A DNA stretch of 7,474 nt. It comes from Deltaproteobacteria bacterium. Lineage in GTDB: Bacteria > DRYD01. Positions 1-5,590 of the stretch are shown here, piece by piece. The stretch spans positions 1 to 7,474 of the forward strand of contig JAPYWL010000054.1 of NCBI GenBank assembly GCA_028276365.1, in the 5' to 3' direction. Under the pieces are notes generated by a model, which searched no databases, was not told the DNA's origin, and saw only the letters and a program-made list of their open reading frames with translations. The first letter of the stretch is position 1. Each line of letters opens with the position of its first letter. Both the position numbers and the translations under genes were made by a program.

Positions 1-645
1 AATATGAAAAATGAACTAAGTAATCCTTGTATAGATCCACATGGGGATATACTAAATGAAAATATATATATTACTAAAAAACTGACTAATCTTAGTAATT
101 GCGAAGTTAATGAAATATATATTGTTAGACATATAGAAGATGAACCACTTGAAATTTATGAATATTTAGTTAATTTAGATTTAGCACCTTTTGATAAAAT
201 AAAAATCCTTAAAATTGATAAAAATTACATCAAAATAATAAATGATAAAGGGAAAATAATGGAATTACCTTATTTATTTGCTAATAATGTTTTTATCGAA
301 AAAATTCAAAAAAATGAAAAATTAATAAATTATTTTGAATTCTTATTAAAAAGTAATGTGATTAGCTTAGATAAATTAAAAATAAATGATATTGGATTGA
401 TTACTGGATTATCATTTTATATAAGAGGTATTCAAAGGCAAAGATTAATGGAATTAGGTTTTATTAAAGGAAATATTGTTATTCCTTTGTATAATAATTC
501 CTTAAGCGATGATCCAAGAGCTTATAAGATTAATAATAGTATCATTTCTTTAAGAAAGGAACAAGCTTTAAAAATATATGTAATTAATTTGTCTTTTTTA
601 AATAATATAGATCAAAAGGAAATAAAGGAGTTAATTAATGTTTAA
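1..645 (+). CDS. DtxR/MntR-type metal-dependent regulator with two C-terminal FeoA-like domains (5' end outside window)
   Basis: Probably an iron- or manganese-responsive transcriptional repressor; only its C-terminal part is visible. The frame is open from base 1, and the ATG at position 4 is probably an internal Met. The motif NPCIDPHGD, just after that Met, matches the NP-x-CPHG-x-PI stretch that follows the dimerisation domain of MntR/DtxR proteins, so the winged-helix DNA-binding domain should lie upstream. Numbering from the Met at position 4, residues about 22-101 form a first FeoA/SH3-like domain (LDLAPFDKIKIL matches L-x-L-x-PG-x-x-x-x-V). Residues about 120-194 form a second, clearer FeoA domain (RQRLMELGFIKGN, then DDPRAYKI and SLRKEQA). 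FeoA domains normally bind or assist FeoB, and the next gene encodes a FeoB GTPase, overlapping by 8 bases. Family assignment is good for the FeoA domains and fairly good for the DtxR part, which rests on one motif. Confidence 0.8.
   Translation, partial: NMKNELSNPCIDPHGDILNENIYITKKLTNLSNCEVNEIYIVRHIEDEPLEIYEYLVNLDLAPFDKIKILKIDKNYIKIINDKGKIMELPYLFANNVFIEKIQKNEKLINYFEFLLKSNVISLDKLKINDIGLITGLSFYIRGIQRQRLMELGFIKGNIVIPLYNNSLSDDPRAYKINNSIISLRKEQALKIYVINLSFLNNIDQKEIKELINV
624..630 (+). promoter_or_regulatory. Ribosome binding site of the FeoB-type GTPase gene
   Basis: AAAGGAG lies 7 bases before the ATG at 638, inside the end of the preceding regulator gene. It supports the overlapping start and suggests translational coupling of the two genes. 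Confidence 0.75.
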
Positions 646-1432
646 TAATCCTAATTGTGAAAATTGTAATATAAATAAAGTAAATATAAAAAAAATTAAT
701 AAAGTAGATTATACAATTGCTTTACTAGGCAATCCTAATGTAGGTAAATCTACTTTATTTAATTATTTAACAAAGCTAAAGGTTAAAGTTGGGAATTGGC
801 CTGGAAAAACTGTTGTAAAGTACGAAGGGTATTTTGAATATAAAAATAAGATATTTAAAGTAATTGATTTACCTGGTACTTATTCTTTACTTTCTATTAG
901 TCAAGATGAAGAAATAACCAGGAATTTTCTATTATTTTCTGAATATGATATTTCTATAATTGTACTTGATGCTACTAATTTAGAAAGAAATTTATTACTT
1001 TATTTTCAAGTAGTTGAAATAACTAATAAAGTAATAGTTGCTTTGAATTTAATAGATGAAGCAAATAGGAAAGGAATATATATTGATATAGAAAAATTAT
1101 ATAATAGATTAAATGTTCCTATTATACCTATTGTTGCGCAAACTGGATATAACGTTAATTTACTTTTAGATCAAATAATTGATATAATAGAAAATAAAAT
1201 ATCTTTAAAACCTAATAAAATTAGATTTAATGAAAGTATAGAGAAAGTATTAAAGGAAATTGAAAAGGACTTAGTAAATACTTATCCGGAGTTATCTAAT
1301 TTTGATAATTTAAGATGGATAGCAATAAGGTTAATTTCGGGTGATAATTTTATAAGAGAACTTATATCTAAAAAAGTACTTCATAAATTTCTAATAAATA
1401 AACAAAAACAGTTAATAAAAAACGAAAAATAA
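638..1432 (+). CDS. feoB: Soluble FeoB-type GTPase (NFeoB: G domain plus GDI domain, no membrane channel)
   Basis: GTP-binding part of the ferrous iron transporter FeoB, encoded as a separate 264-residue protein. Visible G motifs: G1 GNPNVGKS at 31-38, a G2 threonine at about 58 in PGKTVVKYEG, G3 DLPG at 77-80, G4 NLID at 137-140, and a weak G5 in VAQTGYN near 167-172. The FeoB-typical stretch VGNWPGKTV is intact. Residues about 197-240 resemble the helical GDI domain of FeoB, with the hallmark RWIAIRLISGD at 227-237. The protein then ends in a charged tail (KNEK) and two stop codons, just where the transmembrane part of a full FeoB (usually about 600-700 residues) would begin. No hydrophobic helix run is seen, so it should be cytosolic. 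A CENC pair at Cys7/Cys10 might bind metal. Transport would need a membrane subunit encoded elsewhere. Its gene overlaps the DtxR-FeoA gene, which fits a Feo operon. Confidence 0.88.
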   Translation: MFNNPNCENCNINKVNIKKINKVDYTIALLGNPNVGKSTLFNYLTKLKVKVGNWPGKTVVKYEGYFEYKNKIFKVIDLPGTYSLLSISQDEEITRNFLLFSEYDISIIVLDATNLERNLLLYFQVVEITNKVIVALNLIDEANRKGIYIDIEKLYNRLNVPIIPIVAQTGYNVNLLLDQIIDIIENKISLKPNKIRFNESIEKVLKEIEKDLVNTYPELSNFDNLRWIAIRLISGDNFIRELISKKVLHKFLINKQKQLIKNEK

Positions 1433-1443
1433 TAAGATAATAT

Positions 1444-2271
1444 ATGGAAATAAAGGCGATTATAGGGTTATCTAAAAATGTAGGTAAAACAACCTTCTTA
1501 AATAGATATCTCAACGAAATAAAGGATAGTAATGACTTTTTACTAAGTAGTATAGGGTGGGATGGAGAATTAGTTGATCATATTTTTGGAATCCCAAAAC
1601 CTCCCATTAAAGTATATAAAAACAATTATGTTGCTACTTATCAAAAACTAATTAATAATTCTTTTAAAGAACTTTTTTTAACAGAGGTGGAGAATTTCTT
1701 TTTAGGTAAATTGGGAGTTTATAAATGTATAAATGAAGATTATGTTCAAATAGCAGGACCTTCTTCCTCTAAAGAAATAGAAATCTTTTTAAACTCTATT
1801 ATAAAGAATAATTTTAATATATCAAGATTAATTTTAGATGGTGCTGCTGATAGGAGATATATTTTATCTTTTGCTGATAATGTTATCCTTATTACTGGTC
1901 CTACTTTCTCTAATGATTACAATATTTTAATTAAAGCTACTTTAGCTTTTATTAAATTATTTTTTTTACCTATAGCTAATAATGATAATAATTTTTATTA
2001 TATTCCTTCTTTAACTTCTATAACTAAACTAAATAAAGATAAGAATTATCTTTTGAACGATCCAGGGAAAATAGTTATAAAATTTGAGGAATTATTTCAT
2101 ATACTTGATAAATATAAAATATTTTTAAAGAAAAAACCTAATTTAGAAAAAATAGTATTAAATTCTTTTGATGCTAATGAATTGAGGTTTTCTATAGATA
2201 TTAATGTTTTTAAGCGGGATATACTTACATTTTTTCCACATCTTGAAAATAAAATCTATTTGCTAATTTAA
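1444..2271 (+). CDS. KamB-like P-loop NTPase (resembles the lysine 5,6-aminomutase reactivase subunit)
   Basis: A 275-residue protein that starts almost directly with a variant Walker A, GLSKNVGKTT at 8-17, similar to the [K/S]xxVGKTT loops of SIMIBI-type NTPases. Further blocks recall the KamB/ornithine-aminomutase accessory family as I remember it: SSIGWDGE at 35-42 (TSIGRDGE is typical), PKPPI at 51-55, QIAGPSSS at 102-109 and LILDGAADRR at 129-138, followed by a hydrophobic strand VILITGP. KamB, with KamC, is reported to reactivate B12-dependent lysine 5,6-aminomutase. No aminomutase gene lies in the window, and the gene follows the FeoB GTPase by only 11 bases without a clear Shine-Dalgarno, so its target here is unknown. 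The C-terminal third (about 175-275) is Asn/Lys/Phe-rich and I do not recognise it. The start at ATG 1444 is sound because an in-frame stop lies 6 bases upstream and the P-loop begins at residue 8. Confidence 0.65.
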   Translation: MEIKAIIGLSKNVGKTTFLNRYLNEIKDSNDFLLSSIGWDGELVDHIFGIPKPPIKVYKNNYVATYQKLINNSFKELFLTEVENFFLGKLGVYKCINEDYVQIAGPSSSKEIEIFLNSIIKNNFNISRLILDGAADRRYILSFADNVILITGPTFSNDYNILIKATLAFIKLFFLPIANNDNNFYYIPSLTSITKLNKDKNYLLNDPGKIVIKFEELFHILDKYKIFLKKKPNLEKIVLNSFDANELRFSIDINVFKRDILTFFPHLENKIYLLI

Positions 2272-2303
2272 GAAGGGATTTTTATTTTTTAATATAAAAT
2301 AAT

Positions 2304-2312
2304 AAAGGGAGG
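2304..2312 (+). promoter_or_regulatory. Strong ribosome binding site that fixes a TTG start for the sigma factor
   Basis: AAAGGGAGG ends 8 bases before the TTG at 2321. The sigma-factor frame contains no ATG at all, so this site decides the start. Confidence 0.8.
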
Positions 2313-2320
2313 TTAAAATT

Positions 2321-3160
2321 TTGGAAAATAAACTAATTAAAAAAGCTAAAAATAAAAAAGGTAATATAAATATTGCATCCATAGATAGTTTATATAATTT
2401 TAGTTTTTCTATTTTCAGTAATTCAAAACCTAAAAATTTTGAAAATAATCAAGAAATTAAATTATCAAATGATCAAATTTTAGAGTATATAAAAAGTTAT
2501 AAAGAAACAAATGATCAAGATTTATTTTTAAATAAAATTTATCCATTATTTACTAAAGTAATTAATAAAATAGTTTATAAATACAAAGATAATTTTAAGG
2601 ATATTGGTATTGAAGATTTAATACAATGTGGTTATTTAGGCTTAATTAAAGCTATTGAAAATATAGATATAAGTTATATTGAATTAAATAAAATAAACCC
2701 GATTTCTTTTATTTATTCTTATATAGAAGGAGAAATTAAACATTATATAAGAGATAAAAGTGATTTTATTAAGATTCCGAGAACTTTGAAAAAACTTTAT
2801 TACCAAATTCATAATTTATTAGCTAAAAATCCAAATTTAAAAATATCTGAAATTTCTGAAATTCTTAATTTAAAAGAAGAATCAGTTATCGAAATATTGA
2901 ATTTACCTATTAAAAAAGAAATTGATATTAATAAAATTAAATCTAAAAAATCAAAGGATTTTGAATTATCTGTGGAAGATAAAATATTAGTAGAGCAAAT
3001 TTTTGAAAAATTAAGTTACTTTGAAAAACAAATATTTAATTTATTATTTAATACTGATTTAACGAAAGTAGAAATATCCCAAAAATTAAATATAAGTCGT
3101 AAAAAACTTTATAATATTATTGAGTCTATTAAAAATAAAATTATTCAAAAGTTGCTCTAA
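2321..3160 (+). CDS. RNA polymerase sigma factor, sigma-70 family, SigB/SigF/SigG-like (divergent)
   Basis: Promoter-recognition subunit of RNA polymerase, 279 residues, starting at TTG behind a strong ribosome binding site. Region 2 is clear: IEDLIQCGYLGLIKAIENID at 97-116 is the core-binding/region 2.2 segment. FIYSYIEGEIKHYIRDKSDFIKIPR at 130-154 is the region 2.3-2.4 and early region 3 signature of the SigB/SigF/SigG group (GEIKRYLRDK...VPR in well-known members). Region 3 covers about 155-195, including a helix-turn-helix-like KISEISEILNLKEESV. Region 4 at about 220-277 (FEKQIFNLLF..LTKVEISQKLNISRKKLYNIIESI) keeps the helix-turn-helix pattern but is Asn/Lys-rich and divergent. The first 50 residues are unfamiliar and polar. 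No anti-sigma factor or anti-anti-sigma gene is adjacent, so I cannot say whether it serves sporulation, stress or another regulon. It probably heads the operon that includes ispF. Confidence 0.87.
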   Translation: MENKLIKKAKNKKGNINIASIDSLYNFSFSIFSNSKPKNFENNQEIKLSNDQILEYIKSYKETNDQDLFLNKIYPLFTKVINKIVYKYKDNFKDIGIEDLIQCGYLGLIKAIENIDISYIELNKINPISFIYSYIEGEIKHYIRDKSDFIKIPRTLKKLYYQIHNLLAKNPNLKISEISEILNLKEESVIEILNLPIKKEIDINKIKSKKSKDFELSVEDKILVEQIFEKLSYFEKQIFNLLFNTDLTKVEISQKLNISRKKLYNIIESIKNKIIQKLL

Positions 3161-3184
3161 TTTTTAAATCTGCTTATTTTAAAT

Positions 3185-3206
3185 TTTTATTAAAATTTTA
3201 TTAAAA
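3185..3206 (+). repeat. Two tandem copies of an 11-bp AT-only unit
   Basis: TTTTATTAAAA occurs twice, head to tail (3185-3195 and 3196-3206), in the 66-base gap between the sigma factor and the next gene. In such an AT-rich genome this may be chance or simple-sequence drift. The second copy ends 5 bases before a TATCAT hexamer at 3212-3217. Confidence 0.5.
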
Positions 3207-3226
3207 TTAAGTATCATTAAATTTAA

Positions 3227-3553
3227 ATGGAAGACAATCTATTTAAGGAAAAGATTAGGGAAATAGTTAATTATTTTAGTACTAATGAATTTGAAATGGC
3301 TATTTTTAAAGCTAATGAAATTAAGGAACAATTACAGTTACAAGATGAAATAGAATTTGTAGATTGTTTAATTGATGTTATTAAAGCTACTAATATTATA
3401 AATTCTAATGGGGATCTAAAAGAAGCTTACAAATTGTTATTTAATTCTCATAGTAAGCTAAAATCTTTTAGACCCTTTTATAAAGGCTTAAGACTAGAAA
3501 ATTTTATTAATTCTATACAAGAATCCTTAGCAGAAATAAAAAACTATATATAA
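3227..3553 (+). CDS. Small helical protein resembling a degenerate DUF309 domain
   Basis: A 108-residue, probably all-helical cytosolic protein without signal peptide or membrane segment. Its spacing resembles DUF309 (short bacterial proteins of unknown function): YFSTNEFEMAIFKANEI at 16-32 matches the F-x-x-G-x-Y-x-x-A-HE-x-x-E block. EFVDCLIDVIKATNII matches the -FLQGLIQLAAAL- helix, and NGDLKEAYKLLFNSHSKL at 61-78 matches GN-x-x-GA-x-x-LL-x-x-A-x-x-x-L. The His of the DUF309 HE pair is replaced (KANE), so any metal or catalytic role may be lost. The ATG directly follows an in-frame TAA and I see no Shine-Dalgarno before it. The stop overlaps the ispF start by one base, so the two are probably translationally coupled. 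The frame looks real because it fills the space between two genes on the same strand. Function is unknown. Confidence 0.6.
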   Translation: MEDNLFKEKIREIVNYFSTNEFEMAIFKANEIKEQLQLQDEIEFVDCLIDVIKATNIINSNGDLKEAYKLLFNSHSKLKSFRPFYKGLRLENFINSIQESLAEIKNYI

Positions 3554-4038
3554 TGAATAATTTTGTAGGTATTGGATTTGATAGTCATAGATTTAAAGAA
3601 GGAAATGGTTTAGTATTAGCTGGAGTTTTTATCCCTTTTAATAAATCGTTTGATGCTCACTCAGATGGTGATATCATTTGTCATGCTATTATTGATGCTG
3701 TTTTAGGTGCTTTATCTGTAGAATTTGAGTATAATAATATAGGAACTCTATATCCTGATAATTCTCCTAATTTTAAAAATGCTAACAGCTTAAATTTACT
3801 AAAAGAATTAATAGATAAAATAAATAGTGATTTTATTATCAATAATTGCGATATAACAGTTATATTACAAGAACCTAAGCTAAAAGATTATTTACCAAAT
3901 ATGATATCTAATTTAAAAAAAATTTTGAAAACTAATAGGGTAAATATAAAACCAAAAACTGCAGAACTAATGGGGTTTATAGGGAATAATGAAGGTGCAG
4001 CTGCTTTTGCTATCTTATCTATTTCTAAAATAAAATAA
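3553..4038 (+). CDS. ispF: 2-C-methyl-D-erythritol 2,4-cyclodiphosphate synthase
   Basis: IspF converts CDP-methylerythritol 2-phosphate to the 2,4-cyclodiphosphate and CMP, the fifth step of the MEP isoprenoid pathway, as a cytosolic homotrimer with zinc at subunit interfaces. The length of 161 residues is normal. GIGFDSHRF at 6-14 gives the metal ligands Asp10 and His12. HSDGDIICHAIIDAVLGAL at 36-54 carries the HSD-x-D signature and the third ligand His44. The NIGTLYPD block (62-69) corresponds to DIG-x-x-FPD, and EGAAAFA near 148-154 to the EGIAA-x-A end. Oddities: two or three extra residues (SVEFEYN) before this block, Asn in place of the usual Asp of DIG, and KPKTAE (133-138) where KATTTE is common, in the CMP-binding region. 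ispD, often adjacent or fused, is not in the window. Start ATG 3553 overlaps the upstream stop (TAATG), indicating coupling. Confidence 0.93.
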   Translation: MNNFVGIGFDSHRFKEGNGLVLAGVFIPFNKSFDAHSDGDIICHAIIDAVLGALSVEFEYNNIGTLYPDNSPNFKNANSLNLLKELIDKINSDFIINNCDITVILQEPKLKDYLPNMISNLKKILKTNRVNIKPKTAELMGFIGNNEGAAAFAILSISKIK

Positions 4039-4072
4039 CTATAAGCTATAAATTATTTATATTAAAAAAATT

Positions 4073-4080
4073 AAAGGAGA
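4073..4080 (+). promoter_or_regulatory. Ribosome binding site of the nucleoside phosphorylase
   Basis: AAAGGAGA lies 8 bases before ATG 4089. It sits in a 50-base AT-rich gap after ispF that otherwise holds only a short CTATAAGCTATAAA direct repeat at 4039-4052. Confidence 0.7.
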
Positions 4081-4088
4081 TAAATTTC

Positions 4089-5444
4089 ATGAATGTGTAT
4101 GATATATTACATAAAAAAAGATGGAATAAAAAATTATCTTTTGAAGAAATAGATTTTATGGTAAAAGGTTTTTATTATTCTAAAATTCCAGATTATCAAA
4201 TGTCGGCTTTTTTAACTAGTATTGCTATAAATTCTTTAACAGACGAAGAAACTTTTTATCTTACAAAATCTATTATTGAAACTGGTCAAATAATGGATTA
4301 TTCAGAAATTCAAGGTATAAAATTAGATAAGCATTCTACAGGTGGGGTAGGGGATACCGTTAGCTTAATAGCTATCCCTATATTAGCTACTTTTAACATA
4401 AAACTCCCTAAACTATCAGGAAGAGCTTTAGGACATACAGGAGGAACTATAGATAAATTAGAATCTATACCTAATTTTAATGTTAATTTAACAAAAGAGG
4501 ATATGATAAAGGCTTTAAATAAAGTAGGAGCTTTTATTGCTTTACCTTTAGATTTAGCAAGTGCTGATAAAAAAATATACGCACTTAGAGACTTAACAGC
4601 TAATGTAGATAGCATCCCCTTAATAGCTTCTAGTATAATGAGTAAAAAAATAGCTGCTAATAGTGATATTATTGTTCTTGATGTTAAATATGGAAATGGG
4701 GCATTTATGACTAATTATCAAGATGCCATAAATTTATCTAAAACTATGTTAAAAATTGGAAAATACTTTAACAAAGTGATAGGAATTATTATTTCTGATA
4801 TGAACGAAATGCTTAATAGTTATATAGGTAATTATTTAGAAGTTATTTCTGCTATTTCATTCTTAAAAGGAAAATATGAGCAATTCCCTAAACTAAAGTA
4901 TATTGTCTTTTCTATTTGCTCCTTAGCTTTGTATCTATTTGAAAATTATGAAAATTTAAAAAATAATAATGATTTACAAGAAATAAATATTAATGAATTA
5001 CTAAATAAATATGAATCTAAAATAATTGACAAAATAAATAATTTAGAAGCTTTAAATAAATTCAAGGAAATCATTGAAAATCAACAAGGTAAAAGTGATA
5101 TAATTAATAATGAATATAAATATTTTTATCCTAAAATAACTTACGATTATTATTCTAAATCACAAGGTTATATAAATTATATTGACACTTATAGATTGGG
5201 ATTAGCTGCGGGGGTTTTAGGATTAGCTAGAAAAACCCAAGAAGATATTATTGATAATAACTCAGGGATTATTGTATATAAAAGATTAGGAGATTATGTT
5301 AAAGAAGGTGAAAAATTAATGACATTATTTGCTAAGGATAATAAATCCTTAGAGGAAGCTCTTGTATTTATCGAAAACTCTATTGATATTAAACCTAATT
5401 ATTCTAATTCGATTAAGTATATATATAACACGTTTTTTATATAA
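4089..5444 (+). CDS. pdp: Pyrimidine-nucleoside phosphorylase (thymidine/uridine phosphorylase family)
   Basis: Reversible phosphorolysis of thymidine, deoxyuridine and probably uridine to the free base plus (deoxy)ribose 1-phosphate, in pyrimidine salvage; a cytosolic homodimer in this family. The 451-residue length is close to the usual ~435. The N-terminal helical domain is followed by the phosphate-binding loop KHSTGGVGDT (81-90) and the family signature SGRALGHTGGTIDKLESIP (110-128). Base-binding residues appear as Arg167 in ALRDLTA, Ser182 and Lys186 in IASSIMSKK, with LDVKYGNGAFM at 197-207. The C-terminal PYNP domain is present (GYINYIDTYRLGLAAGVLGLARKTQEDIID, 360-389, then GDYVKEGEKLMTLFA). 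Differences from common sequences: DMNEMLNSYIGNYLEVISAI instead of DMN-QPLG...GN-x-LEV-x-EAI, and an Asn/Lys-rich stretch at about 287-345. Family members of this shape in Gram-positives are usually Pdp; deoA (thymidine-specific) is the alternative. Confidence 0.9.
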   Translation: MNVYDILHKKRWNKKLSFEEIDFMVKGFYYSKIPDYQMSAFLTSIAINSLTDEETFYLTKSIIETGQIMDYSEIQGIKLDKHSTGGVGDTVSLIAIPILATFNIKLPKLSGRALGHTGGTIDKLESIPNFNVNLTKEDMIKALNKVGAFIALPLDLASADKKIYALRDLTANVDSIPLIASSIMSKKIAANSDIIVLDVKYGNGAFMTNYQDAINLSKTMLKIGKYFNKVIGIIISDMNEMLNSYIGNYLEVISAISFLKGKYEQFPKLKYIVFSICSLALYLFENYENLKNNNDLQEININELLNKYESKIIDKINNLEALNKFKEIIENQQGKSDIINNEYKYFYPKITYDYYSKSQGYINYIDTYRLGLAAGVLGLARKTQEDIIDNNSGIIVYKRLGDYVKEGEKLMTLFAKDNKSLEEALVFIENSIDIKPNYSNSIKYIYNTFFI

Positions 5445-5590
5445 TCTCTTTCAGACTTATTAAATTTATCAACAAAATTTCTAAATAATTATTTTTTTAA
5501 CATTTCTTTTACATTTTATTGGGTTTATTTATTTAAATTTAAATTATAAAAAATAAAATCTATAAAAAACAAAGAAAGGGGTAAAAAAAG
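5445..5590. other. 146-base AT-rich intergenic gap before the carboxypeptidase
   Basis: No open frame of useful length. It contains two perfect AT palindromes: AAATAATTATTT at 5483-5494, directly followed by further T residues and perhaps a weak transcription end, and ATTTAAATTTAAAT at 5531-5544. TATAAA at 5545-5550 could be a -10 element, but no convincing -35 sits at the right distance (TTTACA at 5508-5513 is too far). The carboxypeptidase probably has its own promoter here, though I cannot place it. Confidence 0.4.
5575..5581 (+). promoter_or_regulatory. Ribosome binding site of the M14 carboxypeptidase
   Basis: AAAGGGG ends 9 bases before ATG 5591 and supports this start, and with it the absence of a signal peptide. 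Confidence 0.65.

Noticed and set aside
4-6. ATG at base 4 as the real start of the first gene
   Set aside because: The frame is open to base 1 and the motif right after this Met matches the middle of DtxR/MntR proteins, so it is most likely an internal Met.
1960-1967. T8 run in the KamB-like gene as a frameshift
   Set aside because: The frame continues through it without interruption to a stop at 2271, and the sequence before and after reads as one protein.
2293-2298. TATAAA as a -10 box for the sigma-factor gene
   Set aside because: It is so close to the ribosome binding site that a transcript would start within it, and no -35 box is found at the right distance.
4310-4615. Open frame of 101 codons on the minus strand
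   Set aside because: It lies wholly inside the nucleoside phosphorylase, opposite its most conserved motifs, and has no recognisable protein features.
5483-5494. AAATAATTATTT palindrome as an intrinsic terminator after the nucleoside phosphorylase
   Set aside because: There is no loop and no G/C pair in the stem; palindromes like this are common by chance at this base composition.
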